From positions 1-37,825 of the forward strand of contig CAZEPW010000035.1 of the NCBI GenBank assembly GCA_964514215.1: a stretch of DNA of 37,825 nt, in the 5' to 3' direction. The translations under genes and the position numbers were made by a program. This document shows positions 1-9,095 of the stretch, in pieces. Each line of letters opens with the position of its first letter. Positions within the stretch are counted from its first letter, which is position 1. This DNA is from CAYQUC01 sp964514215 (GTDB lineage: Bacteria > Pseudomonadota > Gammaproteobacteria > UBA6429 > Thiohalophilaceae). The notes under the pieces were generated by a model that saw only the letters and a program-made list of their open reading frames with translations, was not told the DNA's origin and ran no database searches.

Positions 1-445
1 ATTTTTCTTGTTGTTTTATATTAGCAATTATTTTTTGTTGTTGTTTTTTGGATATGGCTAAGCTTTTAGAATTGGAATAACGTGAGTACATGTCATTAAT
101 AAAGCGTGATAATTTTTTGGTTTTTTCAGTTATCGGGGCATTCGATTCAGATAAAAAAACGATTTGCGATGAGTAGTTAACAATAAAATGAATTTCATTA
201 GAAACTAATTTTTCTAAATTAAGCAGTCTTTTTAATTCATCTGAATTATCTTGAAAATACCATTTGGTATGTAAGGATCGAATTTGTTCAAAGCCATAAT
301 CTAATTTACTGGCCATTGCGGTTACATTTTCAGAAAACGGCGCTAAATTGATGTAATGAGTTTTTTGTATTTTGCCATCAAGGCTGCATGCTGAGAGTAG
401 TGCTAGAGGCAATAAAATTAAGCTAAGTCGTTTTATAATGCGCAT
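1..445 (-). CDS. Putative lipoprotein, 3' end outside the window
   Basis: Reading from an ATG at 445 on the minus strand, the frame stays open to the window edge (about 148 codons), so the C-terminus is missing. The protein begins with a basic MRIIKR stretch, a hydrophobic segment and a lipobox LSAC with the lipidated cysteine at residue 20, so it should be exported and lipid-anchored. The rest is polar, rich in Lys, Ser and Asn, and probably helical, and the last visible part is Lys/Gln rich. I recognise no family. It lies 80 bp downstream of trkH on the same strand and could be the last gene of that unit or be transcribed separately. That it is a coding lipoprotein is fairly secure; its function is unknown. 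Confidence 0.72.
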   Translation of the reverse strand, partial: MRIIKRLSLILLPLALLSACSLDGKIQKTHYINLAPFSENVTAMASKLDYGFEQIRSLHTKWYFQDNSDELKRLLNLEKLVSNEIHFIVNYSSQIVFLSESNAPITEKTKKLSRFINDMYSRYSNSKSLAISKKQQQKIIANIKQQEK

Positions 446-525
446 ACTGTAATATAGGTTATTTTAATCATCTTTTCAGGAATACTTGCATTGTTTGTTG
501 GGGGGATGGTAGGAACCATAGCATT

Positions 526-1980
526 TTAATTTCTCCAAAATGAAGGCATTAATAATACCAGTAAGGTGAAAATTTCGAGTCGTCCTAGCAGCATGGCAAA
601 GCTGAGTACCAGTTTTGCGGTGTCGGGAATTGTGGCGTAGTTTTGTGCTACGCTGCCAAGGCCCGGGCCAAGATTGTTGATGCTGGCGGCGACGGCTGAA
701 AAAGCAGTTACTTGATCCAAACCGGTAAACATGAGTATTAACATCATAATCACAAAGGCTGCAATGTAGGCGGAAAAAAATCCCCATACGGCATCAATAA
801 CGGTAAACGATACGGGTTTTCCGCCAACTTTAATTGCAATAACGGCATTTGGGTGGATGACTTTTAATAACTCACGAAAACCTTGTTTGATTAATAGTAA
901 AAACCGTATGACTTTCATGCCGCCACCGGTTGAACCGGCACAGGCTCCAATGAAACTTAAAAATAATAAAATCACTGGCACAAAACCTGGCCAATTATAA
1001 TAGTCTGTTGTGGTATAACCGGTGGTGGTGGCAATTGAGACGGTTTGAAAAATACCGTGAATAATGTCATCAGATGATTTTTCAAATACACGTTGTTGGA
1101 TTAAATAGGCACAAATGATAGTGGCGCTGACTAATAGAATTATTATATAAACTTTAAATTCGGTATCCAAAAAATATTTTCGTAAGCTTTTGGTGCGCCA
1201 GGCGGAGAAGTGTAGCGCAAAATTAATACCGGCTAATAACATAAAAATAATGGCGACCACTTCAACCATGGGTTGGTCGTTATAAAAACCCATGCTTTGG
1301 TCGTGTGTAGAAAAACCGCCTATGGCAATGGTGCTAAAACTGTGTGCGATAGCATCAAACCCGGTCATACCGGCTAACCAGAAACTAAGCGCGCAGGCTA
1401 TTGTTAAAAATAAATAAATATACCAAAGTGCTTTTGCGGTTTCGGTGATGCGTGGTGTTAATTTGTTGTCTTTCATTGGCCCGGGTGTTTCTGCGCGATA
1501 GAGCTGCATGCCGCCAATGCCGAGCATGGGCATAATCGCGACGGCTAAAACAATAATACCCATGCCGCCGAGCCATTGCATTTGTTGTCGATAATAAAGT
1601 ATCGATTTTGGCAGGGTGTCGATATGGGTTATGACGGTTGCGCCGGTGGTGGTGAGTCCGGAAATGGATTCGAAAAATGCGTCCACCACACTTAGATTTA
1701 GTTCATCAAACAAATATAACGGGATAGCGCCAAACACCGATAGCACCACCCAAAATAATACCACAATGAGGAAACCGTCTCGTTTGCGTAATTCTTGTTT
1801 GTAATTTTTAACCGGTAACCACATCACTAGGCCGGTTATCATAGTGACTGCGGCGGCATGAAAAAAGTGCACAAACGCGCCATCGAGATAAATAAACGCA
1901 ACAATCATTGGTGGTAGGTGAGTAAAACTGAATATAACCAGAAATAATCCGAGGATGCGTTGTATAACGAATATTTGCAT
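526..1980 (-). CDS. trkH: Trk potassium uptake protein TrkH
   Basis: Inner-membrane K+-translocating subunit of the Trk system, working with the cytoplasmic gating protein TrkA encoded just upstream. The 484-residue length is normal for TrkH. The protein is a chain of hydrophobic segments with the four pore-loop filter regions visible in order: SGLTTTGATV, STIAIGGFST, SIATTTGYTT and INNLGPGLGS. The glycine-rich GACAGSTGGGMKVIR, typical of the family, lies between the third and fourth. The ATG at 1978-1980 lies only 6 bp after the trkA stop, so the pair is probably cotranscribed and translationally linked. Nothing looks truncated. Confidence 0.96.
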   Translation of the reverse strand: MQIFVIQRILGLFLVIFSFTHLPPMIVAFIYLDGAFVHFFHAAAVTMITGLVMWLPVKNYKQELRKRDGFLIVVLFWVVLSVFGAIPLYLFDELNLSVVDAFFESISGLTTTGATVITHIDTLPKSILYYRQQMQWLGGMGIIVLAVAIMPMLGIGGMQLYRAETPGPMKDNKLTPRITETAKALWYIYLFLTIACALSFWLAGMTGFDAIAHSFSTIAIGGFSTHDQSMGFYNDQPMVEVVAIIFMLLAGINFALHFSAWRTKSLRKYFLDTEFKVYIIILLVSATIICAYLIQQRVFEKSSDDIIHGIFQTVSIATTTGYTTTDYYNWPGFVPVILLFLSFIGACAGSTGGGMKVIRFLLLIKQGFRELLKVIHPNAVIAIKVGGKPVSFTVIDAVWGFFSAYIAAFVIMMLILMFTGLDQVTAFSAVAASINNLGPGLGSVAQNYATIPDTAKLVLSFAMLLGRLEIFTLLVLLMPSFWRN

Positions 1981-1986
1981 TTTATT

Positions 1987-3360
1987 TTATATGAATGTTA
2001 AGCCGACAGCGAATAAACGTTCTATAGCCGAAATGTGTTTTTTATCAATCAAAAACAAGATGACATGATCTTCAGATTCGATCACCGTATCATGGTGTGC
2101 GATGATCACTTTATTACCGCGAACAATTGCACCAATGGTTGCACCCGTTGGTAATTTTAATTGGCTAATCGATTTGCCGACAACTTTGGAAGTTTTTGGA
2201 TCGCCATGGGCAATCGCTTCAATGGCTTCAGCAGCACCGCGTCGCAGTGAATGCACGTTAACGACATCGCCACGCCTTATGTGTTTTAACAGGCTACCAA
2301 TGGTGGATTGTTGTGGCGATATTGCAATATCGATATCGCCACTTTGAATCAGATCCACATAGGCGGTACGGTTGATTAGCGTCATGACTTTTCGGGCACC
2401 AAGGCGTTTGGCTAACATTGATGATAATATATTCGCTTCATCATCATTGGTGAGTGCGCAAAATATATCGGTATTACTGATATTTTCTTCTATTAGTAAA
2501 TCTTCGTCGGCGGCATCACCTAATAAAACGATGGTGCGTTCGAGTATGTTGGAAATTTCTCGTGCCCGAGCCGGATTATGTTCAATTAATTTTACCTGGT
2601 AGTGTTTTTCTAATACTTTTGCTGTTCGTGTGCCGATGTTGCCACCACCGGTAATGATGATGCGTTTATAGGGTTTGTCTAATTTACGAAGCTCACTAAT
2701 AACCGCGCGAATATGATTTTTTGCGGCAATAAAGAAAACTTCATCATCGGGTTCAATAATGGTTTCAGCAACTGGGATGATGGCATGACCTCGGCGGTAA
2801 ATTGCAGCAACACGAGTATCAATGCCGGGCATGTGGTCACGTAGCTCACGTAGCTCATGGCCAACTAGCGGACCATCGAAATAGGCTTTAACGGCCACGA
2901 GTTGTACTTTTTTGTCGGCAAAGTCGAGCACTTGCAAAGTGCCGGGGTGTTCGATGAGTCGTTGAATATAGTCGGTAATGATTTGTTCGGGGCTAATTAA
3001 TACATCGATTGGCAGGGCATCTTGAGTGAATATTTTTTGGTGTTCTAAATATTCAACGGCACGAATTCGGGCGATTTTTGTTGGGGTATGAAACAGGGTG
3101 TAGGCTATTTGACATGCAACCATATTAGTTTCATCGTTATCAGTGACGGCAATGATCATATCGGCATCATCGGCACCGGCACGTTCCAATACTTCCGGGT
3201 AGGAGGCTACGCCAGTTACGGTTCGTAGATCGAGTCGGTCTTGTAATGAGCGTAATACGATATCGTCAGTATCAACTATTGTGATGTCATTTGATTCGCT
3301 CACTAAATTTTCAGCGAGTGATGCGCCAACCTGACCTGCTCCGAGTATAATAATTTTCAT
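1987..3360 (-). CDS. trkA: Trk system K+ transport regulatory protein TrkA
   Basis: Peripheral NAD-binding gating subunit that assembles on the cytoplasmic face of TrkH. The 457 residues show the duplicated architecture of gammaproteobacterial TrkA: an N-terminal RCK/Rossmann domain starting with the dinucleotide motif GAGQVG (residues 7-12) and an acidic residue ending the second strand (IVDTD), a first RCK_C domain, a second Rossmann domain with GGGNIGTRTAKVLE near residue 240, and a second RCK_C domain at the end. It is followed after 6 bp by trkH and preceded after 55 bp by the NtrX-like regulator, the usual order in this cluster. Complete and ordinary. Confidence 0.96.
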   Translation of the reverse strand: MKIIILGAGQVGASLAENLVSESNDITIVDTDDIVLRSLQDRLDLRTVTGVASYPEVLERAGADDADMIIAVTDNDETNMVACQIAYTLFHTPTKIARIRAVEYLEHQKIFTQDALPIDVLISPEQIITDYIQRLIEHPGTLQVLDFADKKVQLVAVKAYFDGPLVGHELRELRDHMPGIDTRVAAIYRRGHAIIPVAETIIEPDDEVFFIAAKNHIRAVISELRKLDKPYKRIIITGGGNIGTRTAKVLEKHYQVKLIEHNPARAREISNILERTIVLLGDAADEDLLIEENISNTDIFCALTNDDEANILSSMLAKRLGARKVMTLINRTAYVDLIQSGDIDIAISPQQSTIGSLLKHIRRGDVVNVHSLRRGAAEAIEAIAHGDPKTSKVVGKSISQLKLPTGATIGAIVRGNKVIIAHHDTVIESEDHVILFLIDKKHISAIERLFAVGLTFI

Positions 3361-3415
3361 AATGTTATTTTACATGTAATTGCGTGATTTTAATATTTAT
3401 AATCATCCGCGTAAT

Positions 3416-4798
3416 TTATTTTTTCTTTTTGGTGATACTTTTTGCATCAATGCCGAGCGAGCGTAATTTACGATATAAGTGTGTTCGTTCAAGTTCTGCA
3501 ATTTTTGCGAGTTCGCCAACACTGCCATTCACAATACGCAAGTGATGCTCAAAATAAGCGCGTTCAAATTGGTCTCGAGCCTCGCGTAATGGTTGTGCGA
3601 AGTTCATATCAATACCGTTGTCTGTTTTTAGAGCGCCGAGTGCATGATTAACTTCTTCAGATGAAATATCGGTTTCACTGCCGGTGATTAGTAAGCGTTG
3701 TACTAAATTTTCGAGTTCACGTAAATTGCCCGGCCAGCTATGGTTGCGTAATTGGTTTTGTGCTGCAACCGAAAATTTGCGATAAGGTAATTTTTCTAAA
3801 TCAACATATCGAGCTACAAAATAATTTAACAGTTCGGGGATATCTTCATAATGTTCGCGCAAGGCCGGCACTTTAATGGGCACGACATTTAATTTAAAAT
3901 ATAAATCTTTTCTGAATTTATTTTCTAACACGCGTTCGGCAAGATCAAAGTTTGTTGCTGCAAGTACACGGACGTTAATCTCAACCGGTGTTGTGCCTCC
4001 AATGCGATGAATTTGTCCGGTATCCAAAGCCGATAATAATTGAGTTTGTATGGATGGCTCCATATCAACAATATCGCATAAATACAAACTACCGCCATTG
4101 GCTTGCTCTAATAAACCGTGGGTTACCTTTCCGGCGTTTTCGCTGCCGAGTAGTTCTGTTTCACCATTGAGTTTGGATAATGATGCAACATTAACATCGA
4201 TAAATGGACGTGATGCTCGGTTGCTATTTTTATGTAAATAACGAGCAATGACTCCTAAGCCAGAACCCGGTTCGCCGGAGATTAATACCCAAGTATCGTG
4301 TTGTGCTACGCGTTTAACATTTTCGCGCAGATTTTGAATGTGTGCACTTTTACCGATGGGCTCATCTAGGGTATTGCCGTGCTGCCGTAAATCGGTATTT
4401 TCGCGTTTGAGTGAGTCGGATTCAAGTGCGTGTTCAACAGTTAATAATAATTTTGCTAATGATAATGGTTTTTCGATAAAGTCATACGCACCTAAGCGGG
4501 TTGCTTCAACTGCCGTTTCGACTGTACCGTGACCGGACATCATTATTACCGGCATCGGTAATACGCCTGCTTCAGACCATTCTTTGAGTAAGGTAATACC
4601 ATCAACATCGGGCATCCATATATCGAGTAAAACTAAATCAGGGCGTTGGCGTTGTTTGCTTTTTCTGGCTTCTTTGCCATTTTCAGCAACGCTGACATCG
4701 TAACCTTCATCTTCTAAAATTTCTTTTAATAGATTACGAATATCGGGTTCATCATCGACCACTAAAATATAAGGTGTTGTATTTTGGAATGTTTCCAT
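3416..4798 (-). CDS. NtrX-like response regulator with a degenerate AAA+ domain
   Basis: Response regulator partner of the adjacent NtrY-like kinase, 460 residues. The receiver domain (about 8-125) is intact: acidic pair D15/D16, phosphoacceptor D59 in LLDIWMPDVDG, S88 and K110. The central domain (about 147-375) has the fold signature of sigma-54 activators (SRPFIDVNVASL, FRKDLYFKLNVVPIKVPALR, HSWPGNLRELENLVQRLL) but key elements are altered: Walker A reads GEPGSGLG with Leu181 in place of Lys, Walker B reads GGSLYLCDI with Cys-Asp in place of Asp-Glu, and the GAFTGA sigma-54 loop is absent. The C-terminal Fis-type helix-turn-helix (GELAKIAELERTHLYRKLRSLGI) is preserved. I infer a DNA-binding regulator that does not work by classical ATP-driven sigma-54 activation. 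The family call is secure; the mechanism is inference. Confidence 0.9.
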   Translation of the reverse strand: METFQNTTPYILVVDDEPDIRNLLKEILEDEGYDVSVAENGKEARKSKQRQRPDLVLLDIWMPDVDGITLLKEWSEAGVLPMPVIMMSGHGTVETAVEATRLGAYDFIEKPLSLAKLLLTVEHALESDSLKRENTDLRQHGNTLDEPIGKSAHIQNLRENVKRVAQHDTWVLISGEPGSGLGVIARYLHKNSNRASRPFIDVNVASLSKLNGETELLGSENAGKVTHGLLEQANGGSLYLCDIVDMEPSIQTQLLSALDTGQIHRIGGTTPVEINVRVLAATNFDLAERVLENKFRKDLYFKLNVVPIKVPALREHYEDIPELLNYFVARYVDLEKLPYRKFSVAAQNQLRNHSWPGNLRELENLVQRLLITGSETDISSEEVNHALGALKTDNGIDMNFAQPLREARDQFERAYFEHHLRIVNGSVGELAKIAELERTHLYRKLRSLGIDAKSITKKKK

Positions 4799-4813
4799 TT
4801 TAAATTTTTAAAT

Positions 4814-7090
4814 TTATACCGTTGTTTTATTTATCGAGCTATCTCTATTATCGGAGTCTTGTTGGCTTTCGTCTATATTATTTTTAGTGGTTTGTGAAAT
4901 ATCCGAGTTAGATGAAATTAATACTGGTAAACGAATTACCACCGAAGTACCACCTGCGGCGAGATTTTCAGCCCAAATAACACCACTGTGTTCTTCGACA
5001 ATTTTTTTAACAATGGCCAACCCTAAACCGGTGCCTTTAATTTTTGTGCTGACATAGGGGTCGAATAAATTTTTAAAAACATCCTCCGCGATACCCGGGC
5101 CATTATCGTTTATTTTTATTTCAACATAACGGTTATCTAATTCAGATATTGATTGTGTTCGTAAAATGATTTTACTATCGTTGCTATCAGTTAACTCACA
5201 AGCTTCAAGTGAATTTTTAATTAAATTATGCAACACTTGTCGCAGGCGACCGATGTCAACGGCTATTTTAGGTAGCTTTGAGTCTAGCTGCTCTTCAAAT
5301 AATATATCAGTATTGGTATCTTTATATAAACTTAGTAATTCAGAAATTAACTTATTAAGATCGATATGTTTTAGTTTTAAAGAAGGCATTTGTGCATATT
5401 CTGAAAATGCTTTTACCATTTCTTTTAATGTTTCAACTTGGTGCACAATGGTGTTAGTTGAGCGATCTAATAAATCAGGATCATCTATGCGGTTTTTGTC
5501 TAGGTATTTGTGCCGCAGACGTTCAGCTGATAATTGAATGGGGGTTAAAGGATTTTTAATTTCATGCGCTAAACGTCGTGCGACTTCACCCCAAGCGGCA
5601 TCACGCTGCGCTTGTAATAAGGTGGTTATGTCGTCAAATACCACCACGTGTCCGGCATGTTTGTTGTCTCTTGCTGGTAGTGCGGTGCCGCGACACATTA
5701 GTACACGGCGACCGCCGGGACCAAATAATATAATTTCTTCATTCCAGTTCGTATTGTTCGAATTTAATTTTGGAATAACGATATCAAAGAACGCATGCAA
5801 GTGAGTATGCACGTCTATTATTTCGATAATGTCTGTATCTAAAAAATCGTTCAATTTGCAGGACAAGACTTGTTCAGCAATGGTATTGCTGGTTTTGATA
5901 TTATGATTTTCATCTAAGGTAATTACACCGGATGATAAATTGGATAATACTGCTTCTAAATAAGAGCGTTGTTCTTCAGCTTGTTTTTGGCTTTGAGATG
6001 CTTCTACCTGAGCGGCTGAAATTTTATTGGTCATCTGGTTAAACGAGCCGACTAAAAAGCTGAGTTCGTCCTTTCCGGGGATTGTTAGTTTCTTTTGGTA
6101 GTTACCATCGGCAACCGCTCTTGTGCCTTCAACCAAATCGGATATCGGTTGTACGAGCCGTCGAGCAAAGAAAAATGCTGCCCACACGGATGTTAGTAAG
6201 GATAGTAATAAAACCAAGGACAAGGTTAATACAAATACATTGCGTAATGGTCGACGTAAAAATAATAATTCGCGGTAGTGGGTAAAGGTTTTGGTGACGT
6301 TGTTGGCTAACATATTCATTCTATCCGATATTGGATAGAGTGCTTGCAGTACTCGTTGTTCAACAGACTGATCGTAATTAGGCAGCAATACCGCTATGCG
6401 AATATGCAAGCCGGTATCCTTGAGTGTTATCAATTCGCCATCGGAGTTGCTTTGGCGTAAATTTAATTGCGTGCTGTTGGCGAGTGATATTGGAATTAAA
6501 TTATCATGCGAACTACTACTTGATGCAATAATGCGACCATTTAAATTAAACAATGTTATTTCTGTTGCGGTGCTGTCGATTCGAGATTCATGTAATTTTA
6601 TTGCTGCAAAGTCATCATCAACATCCACTAATTGATTGGCCATGTTGGTGGTTTGTCGGGTTAATTCCCGCATTCGTAATCCGAGTGACGCTTGGCTCAG
6701 TTCGAGTGAATCGGACAGGGCATTTTCGACGGTGATATTAAACCAATCATCAATACCATGACGTAAAAAATCCAAAGAATAATAATAAACCAACGACACC
6801 GGGGTGACGGATAAAATCGTTAACATGATCACTAGACGCGTGGTTAGGCGTGAGCCGGGTTCATGGTTTCGATATTGTACGATGAGCCGGTATAGATTTT
6901 TAATAATCAAACCGACTAATAAAAACATGGCCGATAGGTTTATGATTAATAAGGTGGGATAGAGTTGGCCAAAATTAGTGGAGCTGTAGGTTGCCCGGCT
7001 CATTAAATATAATGAGGTTAGCACCAAGGTAAACAAGATGATGATTGGCTTGCTGCCGGAGAATAATTTTTTTAAGGTGTTAGAGACCAT
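4814..7090 (-). CDS. ntrY: NtrY-like membrane sensor histidine kinase
   Basis: Membrane histidine kinase expected to phosphorylate the NtrX-like regulator 15 bp downstream. Visible in order: three N-terminal membrane segments within the first 110 residues, an extracytoplasmic region, a fourth membrane segment near residue 300, a HAMP linker (RRLVQPISDLVEGTRAVADG), a PAS domain (YLEAVLSNLSSGVITLDE), the HisKA H-box LAHEIKNPLTPIQLSAERL, and an ATPase domain with N-box NLIKNSLEA, G1 DNGPGI and G2 GTGLGLAIV. The first ATG is at 7090; a TTG at 7099 would add three residues. Either start overlaps the end of the DUF4390 gene, implying coupled translation. About 758 residues, usual for NtrY. The signal sensed cannot be read from the sequence. 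Confidence 0.93.
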   Translation of the reverse strand: MVSNTLKKLFSGSKPIIILFTLVLTSLYLMSRATYSSTNFGQLYPTLLIINLSAMFLLVGLIIKNLYRLIVQYRNHEPGSRLTTRLVIMLTILSVTPVSLVYYYSLDFLRHGIDDWFNITVENALSDSLELSQASLGLRMRELTRQTTNMANQLVDVDDDFAAIKLHESRIDSTATEITLFNLNGRIIASSSSSHDNLIPISLANSTQLNLRQSNSDGELITLKDTGLHIRIAVLLPNYDQSVEQRVLQALYPISDRMNMLANNVTKTFTHYRELLFLRRPLRNVFVLTLSLVLLLSLLTSVWAAFFFARRLVQPISDLVEGTRAVADGNYQKKLTIPGKDELSFLVGSFNQMTNKISAAQVEASQSQKQAEEQRSYLEAVLSNLSSGVITLDENHNIKTSNTIAEQVLSCKLNDFLDTDIIEIIDVHTHLHAFFDIVIPKLNSNNTNWNEEIILFGPGGRRVLMCRGTALPARDNKHAGHVVVFDDITTLLQAQRDAAWGEVARRLAHEIKNPLTPIQLSAERLRHKYLDKNRIDDPDLLDRSTNTIVHQVETLKEMVKAFSEYAQMPSLKLKHIDLNKLISELLSLYKDTNTDILFEEQLDSKLPKIAVDIGRLRQVLHNLIKNSLEACELTDSNDSKIILRTQSISELDNRYVEIKINDNGPGIAEDVFKNLFDPYVSTKIKGTGLGLAIVKKIVEEHSGVIWAENLAAGGTSVVIRLPVLISSNSDISQTTKNNIDESQQDSDNRDSSINKTTV

Positions 7091-7659
7091 ACATACCAAT
7101 CACTTTCGAGTCGCCATTCGGGCGATAAATAGGCTAATGGTCGAATTGGTCCGGGTAATGAATCCAGATCCAAATAGGTTCGCAGTTTCACTAAATGTGT
7201 CGAACCTTTTGCCAATAGTTTTAAATCTAGTAACGGTAAGTTTTTAACGTCGCCGAGTGCATCGAGTGCCGAGCTGAGGGTGGTGTAATTATTTTGGTTT
7301 CCACTGTTGAGATTGTTTAATACGTATTTTTCGGTTAGTGCATGGTATAGCAACATGTAGGTTTGCTTTAGGCTGGCGATGTTTTTGTTGCGCCACCAGC
7401 GTTCACGGTAGACCTCGATTTCCATTGTAATGAATATCGGGATACCATTAGCAAGTGCTTCGAGTACGCCATTGGAAAATTCATAGTGTATTTGGGCATT
7501 AAAGGTATACACTTTTTGGTTTAAGGTGGAGCTGGCGCTATTGATGGTAAACCCAGAAGCGCGTAGTAATGACGATGAAAACAGCAGTGCGAGCAGTAGC
7601 ACCAATAGCAGAATTGGATGTTTTATTTGCTTATTGTTATTCCTTATAGAGTTGGGCAT
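7072..7659 (-). CDS. DUF4390 family exported protein
   Basis: Conserved protein of unknown function, normally found between rsmB and ntrY in Gammaproteobacteria, as here. From the ATG at 7659 it has a basic N-terminus and a long hydrophobic segment (PILLLVLLLALLFSSSL), consistent with a signal peptide or membrane anchor. A soluble domain follows, containing the pattern YEFSNGVLEALANGIPIFI and the ending SPEWRLESDWYVWSL that I associate with DUF4390. Further starts exist upstream (ATG at 7671, TTG at 7686); I chose 7659 because it gives the cleanest signal sequence, though no strong ribosome site marks any of them. It overlaps rsmB at its start and ntrY at its end, so it looks translationally coupled to both. 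Confidence 0.85.
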   Translation of the reverse strand: MPNSIRNNNKQIKHPILLLVLLLALLFSSSLLRASGFTINSASSTLNQKVYTFNAQIHYEFSNGVLEALANGIPIFITMEIEVYRERWWRNKNIASLKQTYMLLYHALTEKYVLNNLNSGNQNNYTTLSSALDALGDVKNLPLLDLKLLAKGSTHLVKLRTYLDLDSLPGPIRPLAYLSPEWRLESDWYVWSLTP

Positions 7660-8944
7660 AGTAAAAGCCATCCATATTCTCCACAACAGCTATCGAGCTT
7701 GGCAATATTTGTCGACCAACAGTTTGTGCTAAACCCCATGTTACGTCAATTTTCTTCTCTACAGCATCATCTGTTTGCTCGATGAATTTTTCGATAAGTT
7801 CCGTGTTTTCAATAGGTAATATAGAGCATGTACAATACAGAAGCATACCTCCTGGCTTCAATAACGGCCACAAAGATTGCAGTATTTGCAGTTGAGTCGC
7901 CACTAATGTCGGAATATCCTGTTCTCGGCGTAATATTTTGATATCGGGGTGACGGCGGATAACGCCTGTGGCGCTGCAGGGTGCATCCAGTAATATACGG
8001 TCAAACGGTGCGCCATCCCACCAGCTTTCAGGGCTAGCGGCATCACCTTTGACGATACTTGCGTTGAGCTTGAGCCGGGTTAAATTTTCTTCAATTTTGG
8101 TCAAACGGGCAGACGAAATATCCAATGCGACACATTCGCCCAAACTGGTTTGTTGCTCGACAATGTGACAGGTTTTACCGCCGGGAGCAGCGCAGGCGTC
8201 GAGTATTCGCTCTCCCGCTTGGGCATTGAGTAATGTCGCGGCGAGCTGTGGCGCCTCATCTTGAACGGAAACGTAACCCTCCGAAAAATCTGGTAAGTCA
8301 TTGACATCACAAGCTTTTTCTAGTGTTAACCCCACTGGCGAGTGCGTTGTCGCCCGGGCAGGTTTGTCATTGTCGGTTAACTGTTTTTGGTACTGTTCAA
8401 TAGTAGTGAAGTGAGTGTTTACTCTCAAACTCATGGGAGCCTGAATATTATTCGCGTTAAAAATATCGGTAGCGTGGTTTGGCCAAGCTTGTTGAATCAT
8501 TTCTGCTAGCCATTTAGGATGTGCTGATTTACCGGTCAGGCTATTACACGCTTTTTCGATGATAGCGTCTTTTTCACGTAAAAATTGCCTCAAAACACCA
8601 TTAACAAGGTTTTTAGACCACATTTTGCGTATTTTTTTGCACATGGTGACAGTCTCGGATACTGCTGCATGTTCTGCTATGCGCATGTCCAGTAGCTGGT
8701 ATAAGCCGATATAGAGCAATATTTCAACATCTTGGTCTTTCTTGCGCAGTGGTTTAGTCACGAGTTCGGCTAAAATCGCCTCTAGCTTTGGCAGCCAACG
8801 GCAGACACCAAACGAGATGGCCGATATCAATGCTCGGTGTTTTGGATCTTTTGCGGTATTGTGTTTACTTAGCGCAAAATCAAGCGAGTGCCCTAATACG
8901 ATAACTTCGGTTAATACATGGTGTGCGGCTAGTCTTGGATTCAT
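7637..8944 (-). CDS. rsmB: 16S rRNA (cytosine-967 C5)-methyltransferase RsmB
   Basis: SAM-dependent enzyme that methylates C967 of 16S rRNA. The 435 residues contain an N-terminal NusB-like RNA-binding domain (about 1-140) and a C-terminal Rossmann methyltransferase. The SAM-binding motif DACAAPGGKT is near residue 250, the DAPCSATG motif is at 320-327 (Cys323), and the catalytic CTCS is at 371-374 (Cys373). Both cysteines used by RNA C5-methyltransferases are present. It is the first gene of the minus-strand run toward trkH. In related genomes fmt lies immediately upstream; here fmt is 12.3 kb away, so rsmB must rely on a different promoter in the AT-rich stretch at 8945-9095. Confidence 0.95.
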   Translation of the reverse strand: MNPRLAAHHVLTEVIVLGHSLDFALSKHNTAKDPKHRALISAISFGVCRWLPKLEAILAELVTKPLRKKDQDVEILLYIGLYQLLDMRIAEHAAVSETVTMCKKIRKMWSKNLVNGVLRQFLREKDAIIEKACNSLTGKSAHPKWLAEMIQQAWPNHATDIFNANNIQAPMSLRVNTHFTTIEQYQKQLTDNDKPARATTHSPVGLTLEKACDVNDLPDFSEGYVSVQDEAPQLAATLLNAQAGERILDACAAPGGKTCHIVEQQTSLGECVALDISSARLTKIEENLTRLKLNASIVKGDAASPESWWDGAPFDRILLDAPCSATGVIRRHPDIKILRREQDIPTLVATQLQILQSLWPLLKPGGMLLYCTCSILPIENTELIEKFIEQTDDAVEKKIDVTWGLAQTVGRQILPSSIAVVENMDGFYYAQLYKE

Positions 8945-9095
8945 ATTAAACTATTAAAATTGCTACAAATTATTAATTGTGCGGATAATAACGTAAATCG
9001 ATTTTAAACGGTATTAATATAATATTGGGTTATTTTGTCGGGAGTGGGGGAGGTAGCTAATTATTGTGTGGCATCTGATCTGTGAAAGTGAGTAT

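Noticed and set aside
7660..7686. TTG start at 7686 for the DUF4390 protein
   Set aside because: It adds nine residues encoded within rsmB with no ribosome site and displaces the signal peptide from the N-terminus.
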